From: a marine group bacterium Sva0996 bin134
GTDB lineage: Bacteria; Actinomycetota; Acidimicrobiia; Acidimicrobiales; Bin134
Assembly (NCBI GenBank): GCA_002239105.1
Contig: MPNQ01000002.1
Coordinates: forward strand, 62,001-126,000
Length of the DNA stretch: 64,000 nt
Direction: 5' to 3'
Of the stretch, positions 6,923 to 15,450 are shown in pieces; the stretch's first letter is position 1, and the number at the start of each line of letters is the position of its first letter. The translations under genes were made by a program, and so were the position numbers. The notes below the pieces were generated by a model that saw only the letters and a list, made by a program, of their open reading frames with translations, ran no database searches and was not told the origin of the DNA.

Positions 6923-9580
6923 TCATGTGATGTCGTAGACCTTGACGACCTCATCGCCGTAGTCGTTGATCACCTTCACCGCAATCATCCCCGTCGATGG
7001 CTTGGGGAACGGCCGGCTCACTGTCTGGTACAGCGTCGCCCACGCCTCAGCCTCGATGTCGGCGTTGAGTGCACGCTTGAGCCGCTTGTACGGATCCTGG
7101 CCGCCTGTGAAGTAGCAGTGTCGAACGAAGAAGCTCTCCTCGTCGTAGTCGGTGTCGATCATCCAGAGGGCGACCTTGTCCGTCTGGTCCGACCGCACAT
7201 CGCCAGTCGTCGGGTCATAGACGTCGATCCCGAGCAGTTCGACGACGAGGTCATCACCATCCTCCGTGATCACGATGTCCGGCTCGCCAAAGACAGTGAA
7301 CAGGTTCCCTGTGCCGGTCTTCTTCAACTCCTCCCCCATGAGCAGATCCGCATTCATCCGAACGAGGAGTACCGGGATCCGTCCTAGGGACCTCGAACCA
7401 GCCACGTCGAAGCTCTCGTCGGTGGCGACATAGTCCTCGTCGGTGTTCAGTACCTGTGGATCGAACGCGAAGGCGAGGATGCACAGCAGATCGAGGTCGC
7501 TGTCCTTGCTGGCCTCTCGCGCTGCCGCCTTCACGAAGGATGGAGCGACCGTGCCGTACTGGGGCCCAATCGACACCCCGACGCGCCTTGGCGCACCTTC
7601 GGGTGCCTCCTCCCGGATGCCAACCGCCTGCACATGGGTGCCCGCGTAAGCCTCGACAAGGTCAAACTCAAGCCGCTCGGCCTTGCGCCCGTTCTGAACC
7701 CCGGCAGCCCGGAGATTCTCGAGAATAGTCTGTTCGAAGGTTCCGCTATCGCCGTCGGGCAGGCTGCCACCTGCCGGCTTCGCTTCGACAGGCGAAGGAA
7801 GGTTTCTGTGGGGAGACAAGCTCTCCACGGTGAACGGGCCCGTCACGCGCGTCTTGCTCGCATCCTCGTACGGTTGATCGAAGAGCATCACCTGGTCTGA
7901 GTGCTTCGCGATAGCTCGATCGATCTCTTCCCGGTTCATTCCTCCTGCGATGTCAGGGTTGTTGGCAATCGACTTCAGGGTGATTCGGGGAACTCGCTTC
8001 AAAACGAAGCCCTGGCGTATGTCCCCGTGTGTCTCCGCTGGCGGCAGTGGTCTGGCAGACAGCCCAGACTCCTGGGACCGGCCTTCAGGGGAGTCTGCGA
8101 GAAGATAGTACGGAAACCGAGCACCCATCATCCGTTGACGAGCCAGCGCAAGAGCTACTCGCGACGAATCTATCGTGACCCATCTCCGACCGAATTGCTC
8201 TGCGACGAAAGCCGTTGTTCCGGAACCGCAGGTCGGGTCAAGAATCAGATCGCCGGGATCGGTCGTCATAAGTAGACAACGCTCCACAACCGTCCGTGTC
8301 GTCTGCACCACGTAGGACTTCTTCTCAAACTCAATTGTGTCTGGCCAGGAATTCTCGAGGGACCGCATCCCAAAGTCACCGTGATACATCTTGAAGTAGA
8401 GCTTCTTCCCGAGTGTGAAGAGGCGATCTGCGTCCTTCAGACGATCGACACCCTCCGCGGTCGTTCTCCAGCTCTTGCCAGACACTGGGGGAAACGTCTG
8501 ACCACCGAACTCGATATCGTAGGTACATGAGGGCGTGTAGCCCGACGATGCGAGGTCAGATCGCTTGAAGACTCTCTCGCGCTCGAGCGTTATATCGATG
8601 TCTCGTATCTCCTCCTTCGTCAACCTGCGATAGCCAGCGTCTTCCTCCGGAGCATCCGCGAATACAAACTCCGAGTCCCCACCAACTCGCTTCGGGCGCC
8701 ACAGGTTTCGGTACTTGAGTTCGGGGAGATCGCGGGCGTACCACACCAGGTAGTCGTAGACGGACTCGATGTTGCCAGACTCGAGTGGCATCATCGTGCG
8801 ATAGTTGATTTGCGCGACGAAGTTCTCGTCTCCGAACACCTCATCGAGGATCGCTCGGACTCGATGAACGTTCTCGTCGCCGATCTGGACGAAGATCGAC
8901 CCGCTGCTCGCAAGTAGGTCACGCCCGACCTGGACCCGGTCGCGGAGGTACGAGAGATAGCTATGCGTTCCCAGCTCCCATGTATCACGAAATGCCTTCA
9001 CTTGCTCGGCCTCGCGTGCAATAGCGTCTAGCTTGCCGTCCTTTACGTCGCGGCTCCGGGCCGAAACCTGCCAGTTCGATCCGAACTTGATCCCGTAGGG
9101 AGGGTCCATGTAGATCATCTGGACCTTGCCCCGCAACCGCTCACGCTCCGCGAGGCTCGCCATGACTTGCAGGCTGTCCCCCAAGATCATGCGGTTGGAC
9201 CAGTTCGCGGAGTGCTTGTAGAACTCGACCAGATCGAGCTCGCTCAACCCGTCGAATGCCTCGAAGAGCGTCAGTTCGGGCTCCGTCTCTCCCGCCTCGG
9301 CTGTCTTCCGTAGGTTCTCGACCAACACACGTGGGTCGATCTTCTCCTGGATGTAGATCGGCGGAGCGTCGACCTGAAGGTCCTGCTCGTCAAGCTCTTC
9401 CTTACCCTGCCAGACCAGCATCGGTGAGCGGATCTCGCGCGGGTAGGTGACCTCGACTGTCTCCTGGATATCCGGCGCTACGAGGTCGTGTGCGTCGGCC
9501 GTCGGGATGTTGGCTCTCGTCTCCAGATGTGTAATTGCGTCAACCGGCGTCGGGCCTTGCTGGGATCTCTTTCGTGCCAC
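6923..9580 (-). CDS. mod: Type III restriction-modification DNA methyltransferase (Mod)
   Basis: This 885-residue adenine-specific (N4/N6) methyltransferase has the beta-class order: the catalytic DPPY motif (MIYMDPPYGIKF, residues about 156-165) comes before the AdoMet-binding DPTCGSGTTAFVAEQFGRRW near residue 450. Between them lies the target-recognition region. The C-terminal 350 residues extend well beyond the catalytic core and may contact Res. It starts at GTG 9580 with a GAGGAG ribosome site, 12 bp after the res stop codon, so res and mod are one operon in the order res-mod. No damage is seen. It would methylate host sites and give sequence specificity to the Res subunit. Confidence 0.93.
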   Translation of the reverse strand: MARKRSQQGPTPVDAITHLETRANIPTADAHDLVAPDIQETVEVTYPREIRSPMLVWQGKEELDEQDLQVDAPPIYIQEKIDPRVLVENLRKTAEAGETEPELTLFEAFDGLSELDLVEFYKHSANWSNRMILGDSLQVMASLAERERLRGKVQMIYMDPPYGIKFGSNWQVSARSRDVKDGKLDAIAREAEQVKAFRDTWELGTHSYLSYLRDRVQVGRDLLASSGSIFVQIGDENVHRVRAILDEVFGDENFVAQINYRTMMPLESGNIESVYDYLVWYARDLPELKYRNLWRPKRVGGDSEFVFADAPEEDAGYRRLTKEEIRDIDITLERERVFKRSDLASSGYTPSCTYDIEFGGQTFPPVSGKSWRTTAEGVDRLKDADRLFTLGKKLYFKMYHGDFGMRSLENSWPDTIEFEKKSYVVQTTRTVVERCLLMTTDPGDLILDPTCGSGTTAFVAEQFGRRWVTIDSSRVALALARQRMMGARFPYYLLADSPEGRSQESGLSARPLPPAETHGDIRQGFVLKRVPRITLKSIANNPDIAGGMNREEIDRAIAKHSDQVMLFDQPYEDASKTRVTGPFTVESLSPHRNLPSPVEAKPAGGSLPDGDSGTFEQTILENLRAAGVQNGRKAERLEFDLVEAYAGTHVQAVGIREEAPEGAPRRVGVSIGPQYGTVAPSFVKAAAREASKDSDLDLLCILAFAFDPQVLNTDEDYVATDESFDVAGSRSLGRIPVLLVRMNADLLMGEELKKTGTGNLFTVFGEPDIVITEDGDDLVVELLGIDVYDPTTGDVRSDQTDKVALWMIDTDYDEESFFVRHCYFTGGQDPYKRLKRALNADIEAEAWATLYQTVSRPFPKPSTGMIAVKVINDYGDEVVKVYDIT

Positions 9581-9592
9581 CTACGTTCTCCT

Positions 9593-12500
9593 CTACCTGA
9601 CTGGCTCGCCGATGATTGGCGCGTCCTCGTACAGCGCGTCGACAGCCGCGCCGATCCGCTCGCTCGCGTTCAACATCGAATCGACTTCGATGTAGCCCCA
9701 GCGCCCAAAACCGCCTTCGTTGTTCACTGCGGTACACCACTGGTCTCGGGCAGTCGAGGCTTTGGCTGCGGTCGGCCCAGGGCTCTTCTGCCCTCCGGAT
9801 ACCTCGATGATGAGCGTTCGGGGAAGCGGGTCGTCCTCTGGCTGCACCAGGCGCACGAGGAAGTCGGGTACGTAGCGATGGCTTCGGCCTTCGTGGACAT
9901 AGGGGATGTCGAAGTCGAGGTGGTCGTTCTTGACGTACGACACCACCCGGGCTGTGTCGTCCTCGAGGATGCCGGCGACGGTTTCCTCCCAGGTGTTGCC
10001 CTTGACCCCGTCGAGCACTACGTAATTGACCGGTGACCTCTCGGTTTCCACGACGACCTTGCGGGTAAGGAAGGAGACATCATCGGTGGATCCAGAGCTG
10101 TCGAAGCGGCGGAACAGCGGAAGGAGGATCTCTCTCCGTGCGTCCGGGTAGCGAACGACGGCGTCGTACACCGCCTCGGCTGCGGCAGCCTTGGGTTGGG
10201 CAAGGAGGAGAACGCCGGGCGGCGTGTCGGGTGCGAACGTCACCTTGGTCTCGAACCATCGCCGGGTCACATCGAGGAGCGCAGGGAAGAACCATGGCTT
10301 GAGCGCTCCGTCGTGACCCGGGAAAAACCGTCGGAGAAGGTCCGCAGCGACCTCGTAGATGATCCGCTGGGTCCGAGCCTCCCGCACGTGTGGCATGTCG
10401 ATCTCGTCCGTTGCCCCGATGACCCCGCCAACCTCCACCCAGAGCGCGACGAGATCCCGGTCTATGTGGAGGGGCTTGGTGTGCTCGTGGTCGAACTCAA
10501 TGGGTTCCTCCGGGACCTCGACTCGATAGCCATCGAGCTTGGGAAAGCAGATACGGAGGTCGTATCGATCGGGTAGGGCCCGCACCTCGATGGCGGGTGA
10601 AGCTGGCTTCGGCGCGGCAATCGCGTGGTCAGTAGGTATGAAGGCAAACGGAACGCCATATACCTCGGCATACTCCGGTTCGAACTTGCCCTCAGCGTTC
10701 GCCTCGTAACTACGTCGGCGCAGGCCCCGACCGACGACCTGCTCACACAGAAGCTGGCTGCCGAATCGCCGGATCCCGAGTACGTGGGTGACGGTGTTCG
10801 CATCCCACCCTTCGGTGAGCATCGACACACTCACGACGCATCGTACGGTTTCCCCAAGCTTGCCCTTCTTGCCGACGGTGTTCATCACCTCGCGGAGGAT
10901 GTCCTCGTCAGTGAGCTTCTCGACGTCGGCTCCCGGGTTCCGCTGGCGGTACTCGTGTTTGAAGATGTCGATCTCTCGGGATGCTGCGTCCTTGAAGTCC
11001 TTCTTGAGCGCCTCGCCGGACTCCAGCTGCGCTGAGTCGACGATGATCGTGGGTGGACGCGCCAGCCAAGTGTCGTCCGAGACGTTTGACAGCAGATCGA
11101 GGTTGCCCTTGCGGAGGACGACGTTGCCCTCTGTTAACTCGACCTCCTGGCCTGCAATCCAGTCGAACACGAGCTTCGAGACGATGGTGTTCGGGCAGAC
11201 CACGATCATCACCGGTGGAGGTTCGCCGTGAGGCTGGAGATCCCGCTCCCATGCCTGAAACCGCTTCTCGTAGCTTCGATAGAGAGACTCGAGCGCTCCC
11301 TGCAGTTCCTTCGGCGGCACCCAGCTCAAGTCCGACTCCGCTCGCCGATTCGCTCGCTTCGGTAGCTGGTCGCCAACGTGATCCCACAGCCAGAGATAGG
11401 TGGGTTGCTCCGTGCTTGCGACATCGTCGTCGACCGGCACCCTCGGCACCTTGACGATGCCGGACTCGATGGCATCCATGAGTGAGAAGTCGCTGACGAC
11501 CCAGGGGAAGATGTAGCCGTCCTGGTAGCCCGAGCCGCCGAGGTAGTAAGGCGTAGCCGAGAGGTCGTAGATCGTCTTCACACCCACGCGCCTGGTCACT
11601 GCTTCAAGACCTCGAAACCAAACACGGGCCCCCTCGTTGCGCTCCCTCGCCTCCTTGTCGGGCCTGTCGGAGTCGAGCGGTTTGTCTTGGTAGCAATGAT
11701 GCGCCTCATCATTCAGCACGACGATCTCGCCCTTGCCGCGACTCGACAGGTCGCGCATCACCCGGTCGACAACGTCCTCATCGGTCTCGAGAAACGGATC
11801 AGAGTCCTTGCCAGAAGTCAGCAGGAGGCGCGTGTTCTTGGCAACGCCCTGCATCTCCTTCGCTGTCTTCGGCAGGAACGTGTGGTAATTCGTGATCACG
11901 ATCGCGACATCGTCCAGCAGCGACCGCAGGTCATGTGGAACAAGCCCCCGTAGGTCGTAGTAGTTGGCTTCGTCGTGGGGGAAGAGAACTCGAAGCCGGT
12001 CCCGGATCGTGATTCCGGGTGCCACCACGAGGAACCGACTCGTGAACCGGCGATCGCGCGGGCTGTAGGCCTTGTTGCAGGTCTGCCACGCGATGAGCAT
12101 GCACATGACAATTGTCTTCCCGGTGCCGGTAGCCATCTTCAGGGCGACACGCGGCAGACCGTTGTTGTGCTCGTCGTTATCGGGTTCGATCCGCGCCCGG
12201 AAGTCCGGCTCCCCGTGACGCCCAGCGACCTCGGCTAAGTAGATCGCTGTCTCAGCAGCTTCTCGCTGACAAAAGAGGACACGTTCCTCTCGCGTCTCGT
12301 CAGCCCAATGCTCCATCAGCTTCCGACTGATAGGAGTTACACCGACATACCCACGGGCCCGCCAGAGCTCCACCCGCTGCCTGATGTCGTTGATGAGGCT
12401 GTTCTGCTCCCGGCGCTCTCCAGTCGTGTCGAAGAGCTCCAACGACTCCTGCTCAGCTTGCTCGGCTGGATCGATCCTTCGTCGACCGCGCTTCTTGCGC

Positions 12501-12640
12501 GATGCCGGTACCGGGATAAAGGACTCGCTCGGACGTCTCCCTGGTTTGACTTCTCCCGTTGGCCCCTTCGGTCCCAGCACGAAGTGTGCTTCTGGAGCCT
12601 CGTAGGGCGAATTCAGGATCGGATTGCTCAGCGCGTCCAT
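9593..12640 (-). CDS. res: Type III-like restriction endonuclease / helicase (Res)
   Basis: The 1015-residue product is an SF2 translocase with a nuclease tail. Walker A is MATGTGKTIV (about residue 170), Walker B is VLNDEAHH (about 312), and motif III is DLSATPYYLGG. The later helicase motif SMLTEGWDANTVTH and the arginine-finger region CEQVVGRGLRRR are present. The C-terminal part has VPDFLVRL followed by LIIEVSGGQKS, a PD-(D/E)xK-like nuclease in which the usual lysine position reads Ser. From memory, NCBI places similar long proteins in a BPTD_3080 family; this needs checking. The frame is intact. It uses ATP to translocate or switch and cuts unmethylated DNA with Mod. Confidence 0.92.
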   Translation of the reverse strand: MDALSNPILNSPYEAPEAHFVLGPKGPTGEVKPGRRPSESFIPVPASRKKRGRRRIDPAEQAEQESLELFDTTGERREQNSLINDIRQRVELWRARGYVGVTPISRKLMEHWADETREERVLFCQREAAETAIYLAEVAGRHGEPDFRARIEPDNDEHNNGLPRVALKMATGTGKTIVMCMLIAWQTCNKAYSPRDRRFTSRFLVVAPGITIRDRLRVLFPHDEANYYDLRGLVPHDLRSLLDDVAIVITNYHTFLPKTAKEMQGVAKNTRLLLTSGKDSDPFLETDEDVVDRVMRDLSSRGKGEIVVLNDEAHHCYQDKPLDSDRPDKEARERNEGARVWFRGLEAVTRRVGVKTIYDLSATPYYLGGSGYQDGYIFPWVVSDFSLMDAIESGIVKVPRVPVDDDVASTEQPTYLWLWDHVGDQLPKRANRRAESDLSWVPPKELQGALESLYRSYEKRFQAWERDLQPHGEPPPVMIVVCPNTIVSKLVFDWIAGQEVELTEGNVVLRKGNLDLLSNVSDDTWLARPPTIIVDSAQLESGEALKKDFKDAASREIDIFKHEYRQRNPGADVEKLTDEDILREVMNTVGKKGKLGETVRCVVSVSMLTEGWDANTVTHVLGIRRFGSQLLCEQVVGRGLRRRSYEANAEGKFEPEYAEVYGVPFAFIPTDHAIAAPKPASPAIEVRALPDRYDLRICFPKLDGYRVEVPEEPIEFDHEHTKPLHIDRDLVALWVEVGGVIGATDEIDMPHVREARTQRIIYEVAADLLRRFFPGHDGALKPWFFPALLDVTRRWFETKVTFAPDTPPGVLLLAQPKAAAAEAVYDAVVRYPDARREILLPLFRRFDSSGSTDDVSFLTRKVVVETERSPVNYVVLDGVKGNTWEETVAGILEDDTARVVSYVKNDHLDFDIPYVHEGRSHRYVPDFLVRLVQPEDDPLPRTLIIEVSGGQKSPGPTAAKASTARDQWCTAVNNEGGFGRWGYIEVDSMLNASERIGAAVDALYEDAPIIGEPVR

Positions 12641-12876
12641 CGGACCTCAAGCGTCATCGGTCCGCCGGCCTCAACGCTTCGATCATCGGGCTCCTCCCGG
12701 CACTGCACCGCAGGTCAACATCCAGTTCATCGTAGGCGGACCCCGTGACATCGGCCGTGAACTCAGCGAAATCGGTACTGTGCCACCACTCCACCCGCCA
12801 TCCGCGCAGCTGACATCGCTGGCGTCCCCCTCGGCTCGGTTCGTGAGCGGCCCCGAGCCCACGAAGGGAGCACGCA

Positions 12877-13090
12877 ATGCCAACAACCGATCTCGCACGC
12901 CCTCATGGTGACCCACCGACTAGCACTGAGCTCACCGTCACCGTCCTCGAGGATCCTCTTCGGGTCCGGCATGGCTTCCCGATCTCGTCTGCCTACGTCG
13001 AGACCTTCTGGCTGAGCCACCTCGGACCCTCCGCCATCTGCCTCCTACGGCTCTTCGACCGCCTCTGCCGCCACCAGCCGAACCACCAGG
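12877..13090 (+). pseudogene. Truncated actinobacterial hypothetical protein
   Basis: An ATG with AGGGAG upstream opens a frame of about 70 meaningful codons, including SSAYVETFWLSHLGPSAICL. That pattern, an aromatic YVExFWL-LGPS segment, is familiar from a short actinobacterial protein of unknown function. The normal remainder of the family sequence is missing. Instead the frame runs into the complement of a VirD4-like fragment and stops at 13254. The join near 13090-13110 looks like a recombination breakpoint. Not functional as far as can be judged. Confidence 0.45.
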
Positions 13091-13099
13091 TCACCCTGT

Positions 13100-13402
13100 C
13101 GGTCATCGAGGAGGCCACCGAACAAGACAGCGAACCGAGATGCGGTGCCGAGGGGCTGGATCACATAGATCGTGTGGTTGCCTCCGAACAACCGCTGGAG
13201 GGTCATCGCCGGTCGGGTGATCTCGCCGGAGTCGGTGTTGACCGAGACCGCTGAAGCCGCGGTGATGTAGGGGTCGTCCCAGGCGGTGGTGAGGGTCTGG
13301 GCTTTGGAAAAGATGTCCGACCGGGTGCGGGGCGTCGAGCTTCCAGAACCCAACGAACGCTGTCAGCGCCTGCTGTGCCTCGAGCCCAGCGGTCCCGTCC
13401 AA
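13100..13402 (-). pseudogene. VirD4/TraG-like conjugation ATPase fragment
   Basis: Two frames together give a C-terminal piece of a type IV coupling protein. First comes GTAGLEAQQALTAFVGFWKL, then after a frameshift DIFSKAQTLTTAWDDPYITA, EITRPAMTLQRLFGGNHTIY and VIQPLGTASRFAVLFGGL. These resemble the region around the RecA-like C-terminal motifs of actinobacterial VirD4 proteins. No Walker A portion is present and there is no start. It is read as debris of an integrative conjugative element, beside a serine recombinase remnant and a tRNA gene. The family call rests on pattern memory and is moderate. Confidence 0.5.
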
Positions 13403-13421
13403 GGCGGCGATCGGCCAGCGC

Positions 13422-13988
13422 TTGCATGTGCTCGAGCCTGACCCCGTGACCGCTCCTGTAATCGCTCGGATCTTCGACGAGTTCGTTGGCGGAACCGGCC
13501 TCTACGCCATCGCCGAAGGACTCACGAGCGACTGCATCCTCTCCCCGTCCGGGCACGACCGTGCCCGCAATCGCCATCGAGCCAGCAGCAGAGGGGTCTG
13601 GAGCAAGATCGCCGTGCGGGCGATCCTCCAGAACCCTCATTACACCGACTACCAGGTCTGGAACGGCCAGGAACGCCACGAAGAGCTCATCGACGTCGAG
13701 GATGTTTCGCTCGGCCATGTCCACTGGGCCCGCTGCGGACGACGGATGCAGGACTCGTGGAACCACGGACGAGCGTACTACCGCTGCAAGTTCCCCAAGG
13801 AGTGCGCCGTCGGCAAGGGCGAGCACCCCGGCACCATTTACATGAGGGAGGACGCGCTCACCCCGGCGATCGACAGGTGGGTCGCCCAGCTCTTCGGTGA
13901 CGATCACATCGAAGAGACGTGTGCGGCCCTTGAGGAGACTGCATGGCCCGACGCGTGTACTAACGAGTGTGTCGGAGGGGGGACTTGA
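13422..13988 (+). pseudogene. Large serine recombinase remnant (catalytic domain lost)
   Basis: The frame carries the recombinase domain (APVIARIFDEFVGGTGLYAI, WSKIAVRAILQNPHYTDYQV) and part of the zinc-ribbon (CGRRMQDSW, AYYRCKFPKECAV). The N-terminal resolvase domain with the catalytic serine is absent. An internal deletion joins LGHVHW directly to ARCGRRM, removing the usual linker and first zinc-ligand region. The reading frame continues 18 bp into the 3' end of the tRNA-Leu gene on the other strand, where it stops. This is what is left of the integrase of an element that entered at the tRNA 3' end. Confidence 0.8.
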
Positions 13989-14054
13989 ACCCCCACGCCC
14001 GTAAAGGGCACTAGCCCCTCAAGCTAGCGCGTCTGCCTATTCCGCCACTCCGAC
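13970..14054 (-). tRNA. tRNA-Leu (anticodon GAG)
   Basis: On the minus strand the acceptor arms GTCGGAG and CTCCGAC pair perfectly. The anticodon stem is CTAGC/GCTAG around the loop TTGAGGG, giving anticodon GAG. A long variable arm (TGCCCTTTACGGGCG) marks a class II tRNA, and the T arm is GGGGG-TTCAAGT-CCCCC. CCA is not encoded. The 3' end is the junction with the serine recombinase remnant, so this tRNA served as an integration site. Confidence 0.95.
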
Positions 14055-14136
14055 GTGGGCGCCTTGAAACCGGCGCAGAGGGCACACTATCGCGCCAATA
14101 CCCTGCTTCACTACGAGATAGGTGATCCCAAAACCA

Positions 14137-15024
14137 TCATGGGCTCCGGGCGAAAAAGAGCTGGAGTTCGACGATGCCGTGGTCTTCGGCTGACAACACG
14201 ATGGGGACTCGGGGGACCGATACGTCGTAGTCGGCGAAGACAATCTCGGTGGAGCCGACTACGACGACAGTATCGTCAACCAGCTGGGCCTCCAGGGCAA
14301 TCTGCACGGGCTGGGTGATGCCTTTGACAGTGAGCTCGCCGACTGCGGTGGTGGAAATGGGATTGCCGGAGTCTGGGTCGGGGCCAAGGTCGATGGGCTC
14401 AGTGAGAGTGAACACCGCGGTTGGGAACCCAGCGGTGTTGAGCGCCGATTGCACGGGGCGGTCTCGGCGTGAGTCGTTAGTGGTGATGGCGCTCATGTCG
14501 GCCTCCACCGTGACGGCGGTCACAGTCTCACCGTCAATGGTGATCGACCCGGTTACCACTGGGGTGCGGCCCACTGCGGTGGTGGAGCCGATGCTGGCCA
14601 GCTCCTCGTCAACCCGGAAGCCAACGAAAGTGCCGGTGGAGTCTTCATAGCTGAACTCGCCGATAGAAGTATCCACCGTCCAGAGGCCACTCACCCCCTC
14701 TGGGGCTGAGACCGCCTCGGGTTCGACAGCGATCGGTATGGCAGTTGGCGCAGCGGTGGTGCTTGGCGCTGCTGGGGTGGGTTCGCCAATGGTAGGTGTA
14801 GTGGCAGGCGCAGCCGTGGGAGCCGACGTTGGTGTCGAAGCGGGTTCTGACGTTGCCGCGCCGCCATCATCGTCCAATGTCGAGACCGCGGCCTGAAGGT
14901 CGACCGAGGGTGGTGCGTCGTCCCTGGTCAACCACCAGATAAGGACAACGGCCAGGACTGCCACAACAACTACGGCGGCCACAACCACCCACAGGACGCG
15001 TGGCCGTCTCAACTGCTTGAACAT
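14137..15024 (-). CDS. Membrane-anchored YceI-family protein
   Basis: The 295-residue product has a cytoplasmic basic start (MFKQLRRPR), one membrane segment at residues about 11-32, a Thr/Pro/Ala/Ser-rich linker to about residue 105, and a YceI lipocalin-like barrel (LWTVDTSIGEFSYED, SGSITIDGETV-like strands, TLTEPI, VKGITQPV, ADYDVSVPRVPIVL). YceI proteins bind isoprenoid or lipid-like ligands outside the membrane; function here is unproven. It is a single gene following the tRNA and divergent from the cold shock gene. Confidence 0.88.
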   Translation of the reverse strand: MFKQLRRPRVLWVVVAAVVVVAVLAVVLIWWLTRDDAPPSVDLQAAVSTLDDDGGAATSEPASTPTSAPTAAPATTPTIGEPTPAAPSTTAAPTAIPIAVEPEAVSAPEGVSGLWTVDTSIGEFSYEDSTGTFVGFRVDEELASIGSTTAVGRTPVVTGSITIDGETVTAVTVEADMSAITTNDSRRDRPVQSALNTAGFPTAVFTLTEPIDLGPDPDSGNPISTTAVGELTVKGITQPVQIALEAQLVDDTVVVVGSTEIVFADYDVSVPRVPIVLSAEDHGIVELQLFFARSP

Positions 15025-15200
15025 GGAGTCAGGGTACCCGTGGACCGGAAGAAGGACTCATGGGAGAGCTGCATCAACACCTTTTGGACTAAACAACGAA
15101 TTCGCGCAAAGTTGGCTTGGCTTAGGAGTTACGACCCATTGCCGCCGTACAGTCTTAGGCGGGTGGGTCACGGGACCTACTCGAACGAGAGCAAAGGGTC

Positions 15201-15398
15201 ATGCAAGGAACTGTCAAGTTTTTTAACAACGAGAAGGGCTACGGCTTCATCTCGCGAGACGGCGGCGACGACGTCTTCGTCCACTACTCGAACATCGCCG
15301 GCGAGGGCCACAAATCTCTCAACGAAGGCCAACTGGTCGAGTTCGATGTCGCCCCAGGCCGCAAGGGCGAGGAAGCACAGAACGTGCGCGTCGTCTGA
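15201..15398 (+). CDS. cspA: Cold shock protein, single CSD domain
   Basis: This 65-residue protein is a complete cold-shock domain. RNP1 reads KGYGFISRD and RNP2 reads VFVHYSNI; the start [15 protein letters not shown] and end AQNVRVV are standard. It binds single-stranded nucleic acid as an RNA chaperone. About 175 bp of non-coding sequence lie upstream, enough for the long 5' leader common in csp genes. A hairpin follows the stop. Confidence 0.95.
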   Translation: MQGTVKFFNNEKGYGFISRDGGDDVFVHYSNIAGEGHKSLNEGQLVEFDVAPGRKGEEAQNVRVV

Positions 15399-15405
15399 CA
15401 AACCG

Positions 15406-15426
15406 ACGCTGTGACCTCCACAGCGT
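15406..15426 (+). terminator. Hairpin after cspA
   Basis: ACGCTGTG and CACAGCGT form a perfect 8-bp stem with a 5-nt loop beginning 7 bp after the cspA stop codon. There is no following T-run, as is common in high-GC actinobacteria, so it could be a factor-independent terminator of that type or an mRNA-stabilising end. It precedes the ligase gene by 25 bp. Confidence 0.5.
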
Positions 15427-15450
15427 AACCACATTGCCGGGTCACGCCTT

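Noticed and set aside
6626..7387. 253-codon plus-strand open frame
   Set aside because: Antisense of the mod gene and of the truncated gene fragment; sequence is not protein-like.
13203..13907. 234-codon minus-strand open frame
   Set aside because: Shadow of the serine recombinase remnant; no recognisable protein features.
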